DNA from: Darksidea phi
Taxonomy: Eukaryota; Ascomycota; Dothideomycetes; Pleosporales; Lentitheciaceae
DNA: 48,000 nt
Direction: 5' to 3'
NCBI GenBank assembly: GCA_030770425.1
Contig: JASJFT010000290.1
Coordinates: 1-48,000 of the forward strand
The position numbers and the translations under genes were made by a program. The notes below the pieces were generated by a model. It searched no databases. It worked only from the letters and a program-made list of their open reading frames with translations, and had not been told where the DNA came from. Positions 35,694 to 46,576 of this stretch are shown piece by piece. The stretch's first letter is position 1. The number at the start of each line of letters is the position of its first letter.

Positions 35694-37014
35694 CTACCTG
35701 TGAGAGTAGATGCTCTTTTCGAGATTGCGGGCCCCCTTGTAGGTACCCTCTTTGTCGTCCGGCTGACGACGTGGTGGAGAGGGAAGTTCCTCAGGCTCCT
35801 CGGCCTTCACCTTCCCTTTCGCCTTGGCCTTGGCTTTGGCTTTCTTGGTCGGTCGCTGGGCCGCAGCCTCTGGCGCCTCCTCAGCCTTCCTCTTCCCCGA
35901 ACTAGCCATGCGCTGGGCGACATTCCCCAGTTGCTCTGGGGTCAAGAAGTCCCACAGAGCCATGAGCTTTGGGAGATCTTGATCCTGAATCCTGCCTTTG
36001 GGCGTGGCAGTTTTCAGGATTGCCGGTTGAGCCGGCTCTTTCTTGGGCTTGCGCAGACCCTGCTCGACGTATCGAGCGTAAGCCCTGTCGCAGTCCTCGC
36101 TCTCCCAGTGGTGTAGATCACACCCGGGCTCTTCGCAGGCGGGGGCTCTGCATGCCTCCGCGCCTCCGGGATGCCACCGTGCACATTGTGTGCAGGCGGA
36201 CTTTTTCTTCTTGCCCTGGGCCTTGGAAGGAGGCGGCGCCGGGGCTTCGGCGCGCTTTTGCTCTTTCAGGAGCTTCACAGCCTTCTTTTTGAAGGCGAAG
36301 AACTCCTGGCCAATTTGCTCTTCCCTGCAAAATGGCGGGTGGCGTTTGTCGCACGTGGGGCAAGGAGGCTTGTCCTTGCTGATCCAGTGCGCCTTGATGC
36401 CGTCCACCGCATCAAGGATTTTTTGAGCATGCCCGGCCCTCTCTTGGAGCGGGAAGCTCTCGTCAAAGCATTTGTCCGCTGACCCCATGGGGTTGCGCGG
36501 ATCAATCTCCGACATGGTGACGCCCATGGCGGAGTCGTTGGAGTTGCCCGTGGGCTCCTCCGGGGGCTGTTGAGCCTCCAGTGGCTGCTGGGCCTTAGCC
36601 CGAACAGCCACCTTCTGCGGCTCGATGCTAGACTCTGCCGGAGCAGGAGTCTGCATCTTTTCAAGGGTGGCGCCCGAGTCCACCTCTTGAAGGAGGTTAG
36701 CGAAGACGGTCGTGGCAGTGCCAGAGGAGCCCGACTTGCCGGGGAGGTTCACGAAGGCAGCACGCGAGTCAATGACTGCGGAACTCGCCTTGGCGGGGTT
36801 TTGTTCGTCTACGTGGTCTTGGTGAAGCCACGAGTCGTCAGAACCCGGGAGTGGTGTGTTTTTCGCAGCGTAAAGGTACCCTTCTTCTCTGCGGCGCTGC
36901 TTGCCGGAGAGGGGCGGTTCTTCTCCTTGACCGTTCATTTTTTTAACGGTATGAGGAGATGCCTATAGAACGTTAGCAAGGCTTTAGCGTAGGTTGGAGT
37001 GGGACACCTACCAT
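35694..37014 (-). CDS. unknown Cys/His-rich basic protein, 2 exons
   Basis: Not recognised. The main exon 36962-35694 carries a long open frame; a clean 49-nt intron (37011-36963; GTAGGT, branch GCTAAC, acceptor TATAG) places the ATG at 37014-37012 alone in the first coding exon, giving MASPHTVKKMNGQG and 423 residues. Without splicing, the ATG at 36938 gives 414. Two Cys/His clusters are seen: CPTCDKRHPPFC at about 200-220, and CTQCARWHPGGAEAC with a further CEEPGCDLHHWESEDC at about 260-290. They resemble variant zinc knuckles (C-x2-C-x3-H-x3-C). A short helical region LPKLMALWDFLTPEQLGNV precedes a tail with KKAKAKAKAKGKVKAEE, likely a nuclear localisation or nucleic-acid-binding segment. 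It may be a Gag-like or RNA/DNA-binding protein, but that is only inference. Confidence 0.7.
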
Positions 37015-37123
37015 GAAAGTTTGTGGTGGAGAGGAAAAGAAGCGCAGCTCGACTTTCCAATTGTTTTGTTAGGGTCCTCAGTGCGCGCTAACCAGATTAG
37101 GACATTCACCATAACGCGCCTTC

Positions 37124-37228
37124 CTCAACTATGAAACTACCTCAACAACCAGCCCATTCACCCCGCAAGATGATTCTGGCTTGAAGAAAAGATGGCCACC
37201 TACCATGAGCGATTTTGGCCCCATGTAG
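37124..37228 (+). pseudogene. relic of a laccase 3' end
   Basis: About 105 bp that align base by base with the last exon of the intact laccase at 39762-39882, but on the opposite strand. The end reads [11 protein letters not shown]...DFGPM then TAG, matching the DSGL tail of the laccase. Relative to it one base is missing near 37135 and one extra C lies near 37161, so the frame is broken and then restored. A CTAAC...TTAG at 37088-37100 could be the remnant of the preceding intron. The rest of the gene is not present upstream. Confidence 0.82.
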
Positions 37229-37600
37229 ATGGCAACGTCTGAAAGAGATTTAGTGCACGGAATCGTTGGGTCCAAAGGATGGGTATGATTGTGCTCCGGC
37301 AGGTTTGAGCGCTGGTATGGGCGTAGAGTGGCTTTCATTCCGTTGTTGAGCTACCAGTTTCTCCATCACCAACCAATTTCCCTTTTATTTCTTCACCCTC
37401 GCATATATTCTTCGCTTCGCATTTCCTCCAACGTCGATGGGGATATTTTTACTGTGAAGTAACAAGGTCCGACTTGCATTGCTCATTCTAAATGCCTTTG
37501 AGGACTTATACTTCCCAGAGAGCTCGCTAGAGACTCAACTGCGGACCACCGAGACATTGACGCACACCCCCCCATTTTCTCTGTATCTGCATACACGATG
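37229..37600. other. intergenic, no gene seen
   Basis: Pyrimidine-rich and T-rich stretch between the laccase relic and the 3' end of the transporter gene. Nothing recognised. Confidence 0.45.
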
Positions 37601-38810
37601 TTAATCCTTCTTTTCGTTTTCCATGGCCGCCAGCTCAACGTCGGTCGTTCTCCAGTAATGGCTTAAGTCCCACACTGGCAGATTCAACCAACGCATCTCG
37701 GCCGCCATCATGACTACAATGGAGGATATGATTAGCAAACGTTTTAACAGCGTTTTAGTTACTTTGAGCAGCATACCAAAGAGCATGTACCAACCAAGCA
37801 GAGCCACGATGAACAGTAAAGCGCCCCCGCCCTTTGTCTCATTAGCAAATGACTAATCCAATAACAACATACATACTTTCTGTAATCTTTGCGCTTCCTT
37901 AATGTGCCCGTTGCTTAGCTTCCAATATGCACCGCTCAACACCCACGCCCCGATCGTCACGAAGCCGAAAATACCCTGTTTGCGTGTTAATATGTTCCTT
38001 TCTCTAGCGTCACGATGAAGTAGTAGACGCCATAACACTGGATGTTTTACGTACTGCGAAGACTGCATTGATCCTGAGAGTAAATATCCAAAATGTGCCT
38101 AAATGGCACGTTGGTATCAGCATACGTCGTGGAAAAAGGTGTCCCGAACCGACTTACCCAACGCGAAACCCCACACGAGGAGGTACAAGGCAATAACAGC
38201 ATTCATTTCTTTGCTCATCAGGCCTTCAGCAGCATTTCCAGTCGCGGAATATGCGGTTGCAAGGCCCAGTGTTGGAAGTTGTAGCATGCCAAAGGACAGC
38301 CAGAACACGCAAAAAAGGCCACAAACCATCATAGCGAAGAACTGCGCTTGTATCCAGAGGAAGATGGTTGCGAGCAGTAAGAGTACAGGGCCGGTGAAAA
38401 AGAACGCGCCGCTGAAGTAAGATCAGCTGCTGTGGGAACGACGACGGAGGAACGAGACTCACACAACCGCCGAAAGCCCGGCCGCCCCACCCCAGCCCAT
38501 CATGACCATGGCGAAAGTGAAGGTGGAGATAACAAACCTATTGCTCCATCAGCAATCCTTCGTCGTTCCGTGATAATCATCTTCGAACGTACCCGAGGAA
38601 GCCCAGCGGAGCGGCGTTCGCGAACCTACCGGCATGATCAAGTGCATGCGGAGTTTTAGGGGTCAGGTAGAGCTTCTCAAACATCTCCGGTGTCATCGAG
38701 ATGTTGGTGGTTGTATGCGCCAACCGCGGTTCCTTCTCAATCCGATCGGCCGAAGCTCCGTTCACCTCACGTATGGTTGCGGGCCCCGCGGTTTCCGTTA
38801 CGGTCGCCAT
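37601..38810 (-). CDS. GPR1/FUN34/YaaH-family acetate transporter-like, 7 exons
   Basis: Six-helix plasma-membrane protein; characterised fungal members (Ady2, AcpA) carry acetate or ammonium. Exons 38810-38593, 38537-38463, 38411-38158, 38098-38055, 37975-37877, 37831-37777 and 37713-37601 join in frame to 285 residues, the usual size. A soluble N-terminus is followed by the family signature NAAPLGFLGF (65-74), then helices beginning STFTFAMVMMGWGGA, GPVLLLLATIFLW, VCGLFCVFWLSFG, NAVIALYLLVWGFAL, FGFVTIGAWVLSGAYW and ALLFIVALLGWYMLF. The last junction was chosen (donor at 37776) because it restores the LPVxDLS end. The motif has Ala instead of Pro at the second position of NPAPLG. Acetate use would fit with alcohol metabolism elsewhere in the window, but no regulatory link is shown. 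Confidence 0.9.
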
Positions 38811-39761
38811 TGTTACGTTGTTGCAATTCGAGTATCCAGGGTAGGGTGAGAAGTGAAGTCTTGGACGTTCGGGCAATACTCGTCATGCAGTAAGTTGAAG
38901 CTCCAGATACCGGGATAACCTTGGGATTAGGCTAACCACAGCGGCATACTTACAACTTATGTACCACTCGACCGCGGAACGAACAACCCCGTATCAGAGC
39001 GGGGAAGCTCATGCAGGTTAGGCTACATGGGTCACTTTTACCCCTGCGTGCCGACGAACCCAAGCGGCGTCACCCCACCATCTCTCTCAATACCCCTACT
39101 ACGATACCAGACCATTATTGGTCGGATGTATTGCTTTGTACGACGCTGGGTTCCCCGCTCGCTCCCTAGTCTCGCCCCTCCTCGGTAATGCTCGAATAAG
39201 TATTGCCAATTGAAACACATCAGGAAGGACGGTGCTGCTGCAGAATCGCCGTGATGCCGGCACTTCACAAGTCAGGCGCGATTGGTCCAGCCTGCAGATG
39301 CACCACCCAGAAATATGCCGTGAAACGGAGCGTCAGCTGCATAATAAAACTTGAACTCAGGGCCCTAGGCGCTTCAACGGTTCTTGATACTGTAGGCATC
39401 TGGTGGGTCGATGCCCAGGTAGCTGGGTCAGTTTGCACGGTCCACATCACCGATAAGTGGCCCATGTCCGGCACTTGGAGGAGGCGGCAAAAGTGTTCGC
39501 GCATCGGAAATTATTCAATACGAATGATAAGAAGCGGGTTTTATATACTTGTGCCTGTGCAAATGATGTAAGGAAAAGGCGGGAGGGTACAAAGTTATAG
39601 ACAGGAGAAGCGAAGTCAAACGAGTGACCATACAAGGAGGAAAAAGTATAGACCAGAAAAATCCCTCGTTGTGCCTACAACCTTCGGGCCATTGTATTCC
39701 ATAATTGCATTGCAAAAAAGAATTGGATGGTATGGACAGACCGTGTTCCAGATGTTGCGAT
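38811..39761. other. intergenic, no gene seen
   Basis: Promoter of the transporter gene on the left and 3' flank of the laccase on the right. Only short open frames. Confidence 0.45.
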
Positions 39762-42275
39762 CTACATGGCGCTGAAATCACCCATCGCAGGGGGCCACCT
39801 CTTCTTCAACCCCGAATCGTCCTGGGGATAAACCGGCTGGTTATTGAGATAATTGTCATAATTGGAGCAAGTTTGCCACCATCTAGACCATTAAATTAGC
39901 AAAAGTTAATCCACTATTGCGACATGGGAAGACTTACTCGCTGTTGGGGGGAGGAAGCGCAATTTCCGACGTGCGTTCCAGGAATTGATTGCTCAATCCC
40001 ATGGCCACATGGAACGCAATGTGACAATGCATAAGCCAGGCACCTGAGAATCGATGTTAGTAAGGATCTATTCAAGGGTGATTGATGGGAGTGTGTACCT
40101 GGATTATCGGTGGGATAGGCAATCACCATCCAACCACCAGCTGGAAGATGATGAACATCACGACGAGGCGGGTTCGTGAAAGTGAGACTGCTCAAATGCC
40201 GATCAACATCGAACTGCCCACTACCGGTTCCAAGAATATACATGTCGTGGCCTGTAGCATGTTAGTGGGGTTTCGCAGCGATGATTCTCAGTAAGGATAA
40301 AATGTCGCCGCCGAGGCATATCTCGACTGATGCGCCCAGATAATAGAAAGCATGATAGAAACGTACCGTGAAGATGAATAGGATGGGGGATTGGCGGTGC
40401 TCCGACGGCTTGCTGGATCACCCAATACGTCCACTGCTGGTTGTTAGCCTTAGTCTTCGCGGAGTGGTGGGAGCTGAGCATACCGCAGCATTGGGAGAGA
40501 CGCTGACGACGTTGTAGTTGGGAGGATATGACTGGTTATTCTTTGCAAGGTATTCGAGGGTCGGCTCAGCAGGGTCGATGCTATGTAAGAGATTAGCATA
40601 TGCCAACTGTATGGGGAAGCTAGGCATGCTTACACCATAGAAGTGCCATTCACGGTCCAGAGGATCAAGGACTGGTTGTTCGATGCCACTGTGGTATTAC
40701 CAAAGGCAACAGGCAGCGTCTGAGCCTGCGAAGCGAAACCCGAGCTGGGCACGTTCTTTACAATCTTGTTGGTCGGTGCAGGGTCGAGACAGTCAGATGG
40801 TCTACCAGGCAAAGCGCTGCTCGTCGGATCCGCAACCGTCTCACCTTCGTAAGTGAAGATCGACCTTCCTGTACCCCCATTACCGCTAAAGCAAGCACCC
40901 TCGGCTTCAGCACGGAACCAATAGTTGCCGGCTGTCTGATTGGCGTTGATAATGACATCATAACGCTGACCTGGAATCATGGTTAGAAAAAAAGCCATGT
41001 TGATGAGGGAAGAAAGACGAACCAATCCCAATCAACAGATATGAAGCAGTGTAGGGAACAACGGGCACGAAGTCATTTGCAATCACCGTAAATGGGTGGC
41101 CGTCGAGCGTGACGCGTAGAGCAGCATCAAGCGAGGTGTTGATAAGACGGAGTCGATGAGTCTTGCCCGGCTGGAGTGTCACGTTGTCGTAAGTGCCAGT
41201 CGTTCTGCTGGTATCTTTATTTGTCTAGATAAAAGTGTGAGGTTAGCAAAGTTCATCCAGAGGGGTACCAGTGCCTGGTTTGCTTGACGCGAAGCTGCAT
41301 TTTGCTTTCAAATTGCGATGCAATTTGTGTGGTGGGTTTACGTACTCCATTGATGAGGATATTGTCACCAGGAGGCGCGCCACCCAAGAGCTGGCCAGAC
41401 ATGAAAGCCCGCCGGGCCGCCTGGTAGGCGGTGATATAGTACCAATCTGTGAGCGTGTATGAGCCGAGGTCAATGTCGTAGTTGGCCGTGGCAGGTCCAT
41501 TGATGCTGCTGTGTGTTAGTGGGCTTCCAGAGGTAACCTGGATTATACTCACATGATAGCACCGAGAACGCCATCGCCATATTGAGCACTAAAGTGAGAA
41601 TGATACCATGAAGTGCCATATTCGGTGGCTCGGAATGTGTAGGTCTTCGAATCGCCGGGGGCGAGCGCACACTCAGTGACACCATTGACCTGCAGAGGGA
41701 GTGCGAGGTTAGTTCAGAGCATGAGAGAATGGTGTAAGAAGATTGGTGGGAGTTTGGACTGGAAGTAAAAAGTAAAAGGTTATGCTTACGCCGTCCTCGG
41801 TGTTCGAATTGAGTTGGCGAAGCCCATGCCAGTGGATCGAGGTGCCATTATGCTCCAGTTTGTTTCTGATCGTAATCTTGAAGGTATCACCTACAGGTGG
41901 ATTAGCATTACAATGTCTATTCATGGACGAAAAGAACTTACCCCAGTTCCCAATGATCGTCGGACCCGGATATTGGTTCTCGATCAACATACACACTCGC
42001 TCTTGAGCACCATCTGGGTTGCAAGTAGTGTTGGTGATGCTAAGATCGTAGGTGACGGTTTGTCCAGTGTTAGGCCACGACGTGTACATGTCAGTGTCGG
42101 CATCGAAGCCGGGAAGCCAACAGTTGCGGCTAGTAGGACCATTGGTGCAGGTCTGCTTCTTTTCTAGGACAGGAGCAGGACTGAAGCCTAAGGGCTCAGC
42201 TCGAAGTGGTGATCCACTGACGAGAGGTGTGGAGAACCCAACAAGGGCGACCCCGAGGGCGGTGAAAGACCTCAT
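39762..42275 (-). CDS. laccase (ascomycete multicopper oxidase), 11 exons
   Basis: Secreted four-copper oxidase of phenols. Exons: 42275-41942, 41890-41790, 41689-41553, 41505-41346, 41224-41023, 40970-40634, 40580-40484, 40436-40367, 40251-40099, 40043-39938 and 39882-39762; they total 605 residues in frame. Residues 1-21 look like a signal peptide. Copper ligands: HWHG (131-134), WYHSHF (173-178), HPIHLHG (474-480) and HCHIAFH (536-542); the axial residue of the type 1 copper is Leu 547. The protein ends DSGL (588-591) plus 14 residues, the C-terminal plug that ascomycete laccases cleave after DSGL. Two junctions have tandem CAG acceptors (41505 or 41508; 40436 or 40433), so isoforms differing by one residue are possible. 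Several NxS/T glycosylation sites are present. Confidence 0.96.
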
Positions 42276-42400
42276 AATGAATATGAGGCAAGTCAAGATG
42301 CTGGGGTAAGAATAAGGGTAGAGCAAGAAGAAGTGTTGTCGCTGAGCCCAGAAGAAGCTGGTGGATTGCTCTGGAGATCTAGAGAGGATGAAGAGAGTCT

Positions 42401-42407
42401 TTTTATA
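42401..42407 (-). promoter_or_regulatory. TATA box of laccase gene
   Basis: TATAAAA on the minus strand, about 126 bp upstream of the ATG at 42275. Confidence 0.6.
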
Positions 42408-45400
42408 TTCGTTCCTCACAGTATTGGAAAGCGTTCTCAGGTGACGTTCCGTCCCCTCCGGATCCATAAAGTCACATTCCGGTGTGGCAGGCCATCAGAA
42501 AAGCACCCTGCCGCTTTGCTTACCAGTAGAACTCCCTAGTCGTCGAAATCCCCTGCATACACGAGCGAATGAGTGGGTGTATTGTCTAAGAGGAAATTTA
42601 GGGATCAAGGAGCTGCTCGAAGCGCTCAGCTGTAGGCAGACAGGCTTGCAGTAGTCGACCATTTCGCGCTATCGAATGCAGGTGAGCAGTACTGACGGGA
42701 CGGTAGACACCACTACGGAACCGTTTTGGGTCTGTAATTGGATAGTAAACCGTGTGGGCCGTGAAATGTGGGCCACGGGTCTTGTTGCAAACTTCTTCAG
42801 AGCCTTGAACATTGGGCGGTTACTCGCTTGGTGTGTATCCAACTGAGCTGGACTTACCTAACCGCCTACGGACTTTTAAGATGAAGGACTTCCAAAAATA
42901 AGCCTACAACAGCAGAGCCACTTGATAGGCTATCAGATAATGTGCCTTGCAGTGTCGAGGCGTTTTCTACCACATGGCGGATGACCATTCCTGCAGGTAC
43001 GAGCGGGGGCTTCCCGACCACATCCGGGTAAGTAGGTTCGAAGTCGAGGCATCTAGTTGTAAGGGGCCGCGGCTAGTTCATGGCATAGCTCGAGGCTTAG
43101 TATGACTCAATGGCACAATCCATGAAGACAAGGTTGCTTGATGTGGGCCGCTCAGTCGACGGTGAGGTAGCCTAGATGGAGTATGTGCCAAGAAAAAAAC
43201 CGGGGCAATACTGACAAGTGAGTGAGTCGAGCGAAGGAAACCGAGTTACAGACCTGGTCGAGATGTAGGCAAAAGGAGCTAAGCATTAGCTACCGAGCTG
43301 TAACCTGGTGGCTCGGTCTCAAGACAGGCGACTAGAGATAAGCTCAGGAAGCTGGAAATACGGGACACGAAAGAGGGCTTGATGGGTGATGGGAAACTCA
43401 CTGTAGCGCATCCCGCTCGTTCGACCGCCACTTGCCGACAGTGAGGCACTTGGCGACAGTGAGACATTTGCTGCCACACCTGCATAATGCGTGGCGGAGG
43501 CGTAGCGATGCTACATCGTTCCTGCAGCCTTAATGCTCACGACCAGTCTCTAGTAAGCAGCTGTCCTAAACTTTTACGGACTTCCTTAAAAGACTATTGG
43601 GTTAGTTAGCAGTGAGCGAGCCCGGGATGCGAGAAACCTTAATCACATTGTTGGTAAAGAGTACCCTACAGCAAAAAGAAGCTTCCCCTGTTCCTGCAGA
43701 GTACATGGTCATACTCTGTCAGCCCTGTCTTACTCCTTTGAACTTCCCAGTAGGTCCTGTCTACGAGGTGCTACATCTTGTGACTGTTAAATTGCAGTGA
43801 ATCCATGCCCCGAGTTCCAGGTCAGGCCTCCGTTAAATCCCGTTTCCAATTTAAAACCCGTCCGCCAGGTCATAAGGGCCGTGCTATAGGGGTTCACCGA
43901 AGTGGCACAGCAGGCTGCAGTTACCTGAGCGGTGGTGCGCATGATCCGGGCTACCAGCGCCCCCCTTGCGATCAACTTGTCTGTGCGGTATACGGAATTG
44001 CAGGTGTCGTGTAGAGGATCGGCATCGGGGTTGAAGGCTCGTATAGGGAAATCTCTGCGACACTCATGCGCGTATACGGTAGAGCCACTTATGTTGCGAA
44101 TAAGCAAATATTCACGAAGCTCTTCGCGACCCGCGCAATGCTAGAGCTACGTAGGTACTTTTCACCAGATACCGGGTATCAACTGATACTTGATCATCGA
44201 TATCCAACTGACGTTTACAGACCGGAGTTCCCAAAGAGTATTAGCGCGAAGGGCGAATCTAAACGAATGCGGCCCGGAGCTTGACCACTCGCATAGCGAT
44301 CCATGGATGTGCGTAAGACGCCCTTTTCTCAGCCACACGGTCAAAACCTTGCGGCATCCACGAGGTACGTACCTCACCATGGGGAAGTTGGGAACTGGAC
44401 CTACCTGACGTGTGGGTCCATGTTACCCTCGAGCCTTTTTGGGGCGGAAAGAATTCTCAGTGAACGTACCTTGCCGCGGAATACCCGGATGCTTCAAACC
44501 TGGCGTGGCGACAGGGACCCCACTTACCAAAAGTGGGTCTTCCGCATGACGCTCAAAGCACGAGCAAGGGGGGATCTTATCGTTACGCCAGATTGCCGGG
44601 TCGTCATGGCGCACTCGACCGTACGTGGCCTATCCTTGCGGTTCACATCTATCGAAGAAACCAAACACAAATTCGAGGAGAATCATCGAAGTGTGCAACT
44701 TTGTTGTGTTGCCCATCACGGCTGGGCCGGGCTAAACCAATAGTCCATGCGGGATCGCGGGCGGTAGCGGGACGAGCCTTGCGAAAACTAGCGGTATTGG
44801 ATTCGATGCAGGGGAGTAGTCGCAGGATTTATTGACAGCCTGGTGTATAGGATGACCGATTTCCAGACGTGCGGAACCGTTTCAATCGCTTCCTGGTGGA
44901 TGCAAGTAATGACTCGGCAGTTGTGCTGAGTCTAACCCCGAGCAAGGCTGCCTCGGTACTGCGAGCTGCCTCGTCTTCTGTCAGCGACGCCGGACATCGA
45001 ATACGGACTGACTGAGACGAGGGTATGCAACCTTCGCTTCCGCCTGGCACGTAGGCGAAAGCTAGGTAGAGAGTAGGCTCCACTAAGCCACGTGCGCTCC
45101 ATGGAACATACCGAGAGTCATGAGAGCAAAACGTACACCGGGAGGCATGACCTCGCGCAAGTAGTATCGTTGAGAGCTCCACGGATACGGTATGTCCTCT
45201 CCCCAATCGGTATGTGGATGCTAGAACGTGCTGGAGCGCCCCAAGTACACACACTCAGCCCAGTGCAAGCGCCCATAGAGTAACATGAAGGTGAAGGTAC
45301 GGATGACTGGTCCACATCGCTCCCATTTCAAATGTCGCATAATTCTAGTGTCTTCCGCATTCGTGCTGCCAGCGCTTCCTAGGACGCGTAGGCCCGCCTC

Positions 45401-46200
45401 TCCGAAAGGTGGCTTGCGAGCACGGAACCTGCGTGAAAAATAGCTTCCCGTTTGTGAAAGGCTTGCAGACGTACCTTAGTGTCTCGAATGACAACTGTGG
45501 AGCTACTTGAAAGGGTTAGCTGGCGCCATGAGTCGCTTTGGTATCGCATCACTCCGCGGAGCGATGATCAGCTGATGGAGGCGTTTACAGAGCCACTGAC
45601 GCAGAGGTTATCTAGGTAGCGGTAACAAAGGTAAATTGAGCATTCAATAGTTGTGAGTGGAACATGGTCGGCGGCTGTTCTGTTATAGATTCGTGAGGTG
45701 CGCAAACCTGCGCATAAGCGCTCTTCGTATGCAAAGCTGTGGGCTCAGCTACCTAAGACTAATGGCCGAAACGGGAAGAGTAGAATGATTCAAAGCTTCT
45801 AACGACAAAGTTGTGGCGTTGATGTTGAGGTGGGCCCTTCCTCGTAGAGTCTAGCCTTCCATCCAAATTTAGATGTTCCCGTTCTCGCTTTTCGAGAACG
45901 AATCCTTTCAATCCTTTCTTCTGTTCGACGCCGCTTATCCTAGCAGAGATCCGGACACTAGCGTATGTAGCCGTGCGCGCCCGAAGGAAGCCTCTCCACT
46001 CACAGGAACCCGCAGCGCCTCATTTTGGTTCAATAAGCAAACCCTAGAACATTGAATGTTTGTAGTTAAGTATCTAAGGCTTCAGTAATCTGCTTGATTC
46101 TCTCCTCTTTGTCGTTGATCTCACCCCCGCTCTATGGCACTGTACGAACAATAGATGAACCATGTATTGACTGCTGACGGGATGGGAGCGAGAGTAAAAG
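42408..46200. other. gene-poor region, nothing supported
   Basis: About 3.8 kb of normal base composition with no convincing gene. Open frames are short and overlap on all six frames. The longest ones (44303-44743 plus, 45254-44829 minus) show no motif. A short direct repeat of two 18-nt units lies at about 43432-43467. It may be an old, decayed repeat or a long promoter region. Confidence 0.45.
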
Positions 46201-46541
46201 AGTTCGATCCATTTGTTGTTGTTATTATTGTTGTATTGATTTACGTCCTATAGAATTGGCCGGTGCCTTTATCTACAAAAACCTCCTATGAGGTATAAGG
46301 GACGCGCCCTACCCCATAAGGGGGGGCGTTTTGTGCGTACGCTGCTCTAATTAGAGCTTTTTAACTCTCCTAGACTCCTCTATGCGAGTAAAGTAAGAAA
46401 TTCCTTACTATTTAGCGCTAGTGGGCGCTAGATCTATGCCTAGTAGTAGGTATAGTATTAGATACTAACCCTGTTAGCTTTTTATAGTTTTTTATTTAAC
46501 CTTAGGGGGGTTATAGCTTCTCGTAGGTATAGTTCCTCTTA

Positions 46542-46576
<35 letters not shown>

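Noticed and set aside
37714..37765. Reading the transporter gene through 37765-37714 or splicing from GTAACT at about 37762
   Set aside because: Read-through inserts a basic segment into the last helix region, and the GTAACT donor does not keep the frame; the donor at 37776 does.
41706..42467. In-frame extension of the laccase start to about 42467
   Set aside because: The extension lacks signal-peptide character, and the TATA box lies at 42401-42407, inside it.
44303..44743. 146-codon open frame in the gene-poor region
   Set aside because: No motif, no splice support, and similar-length frames overlap it on other strands.
46312..46327. ACCCCATAAGGGGGGG palindrome-like site as a transcription terminator
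   Set aside because: Intrinsic hairpin terminators are bacterial; here it is more likely a less-mutated part of a mobile element.
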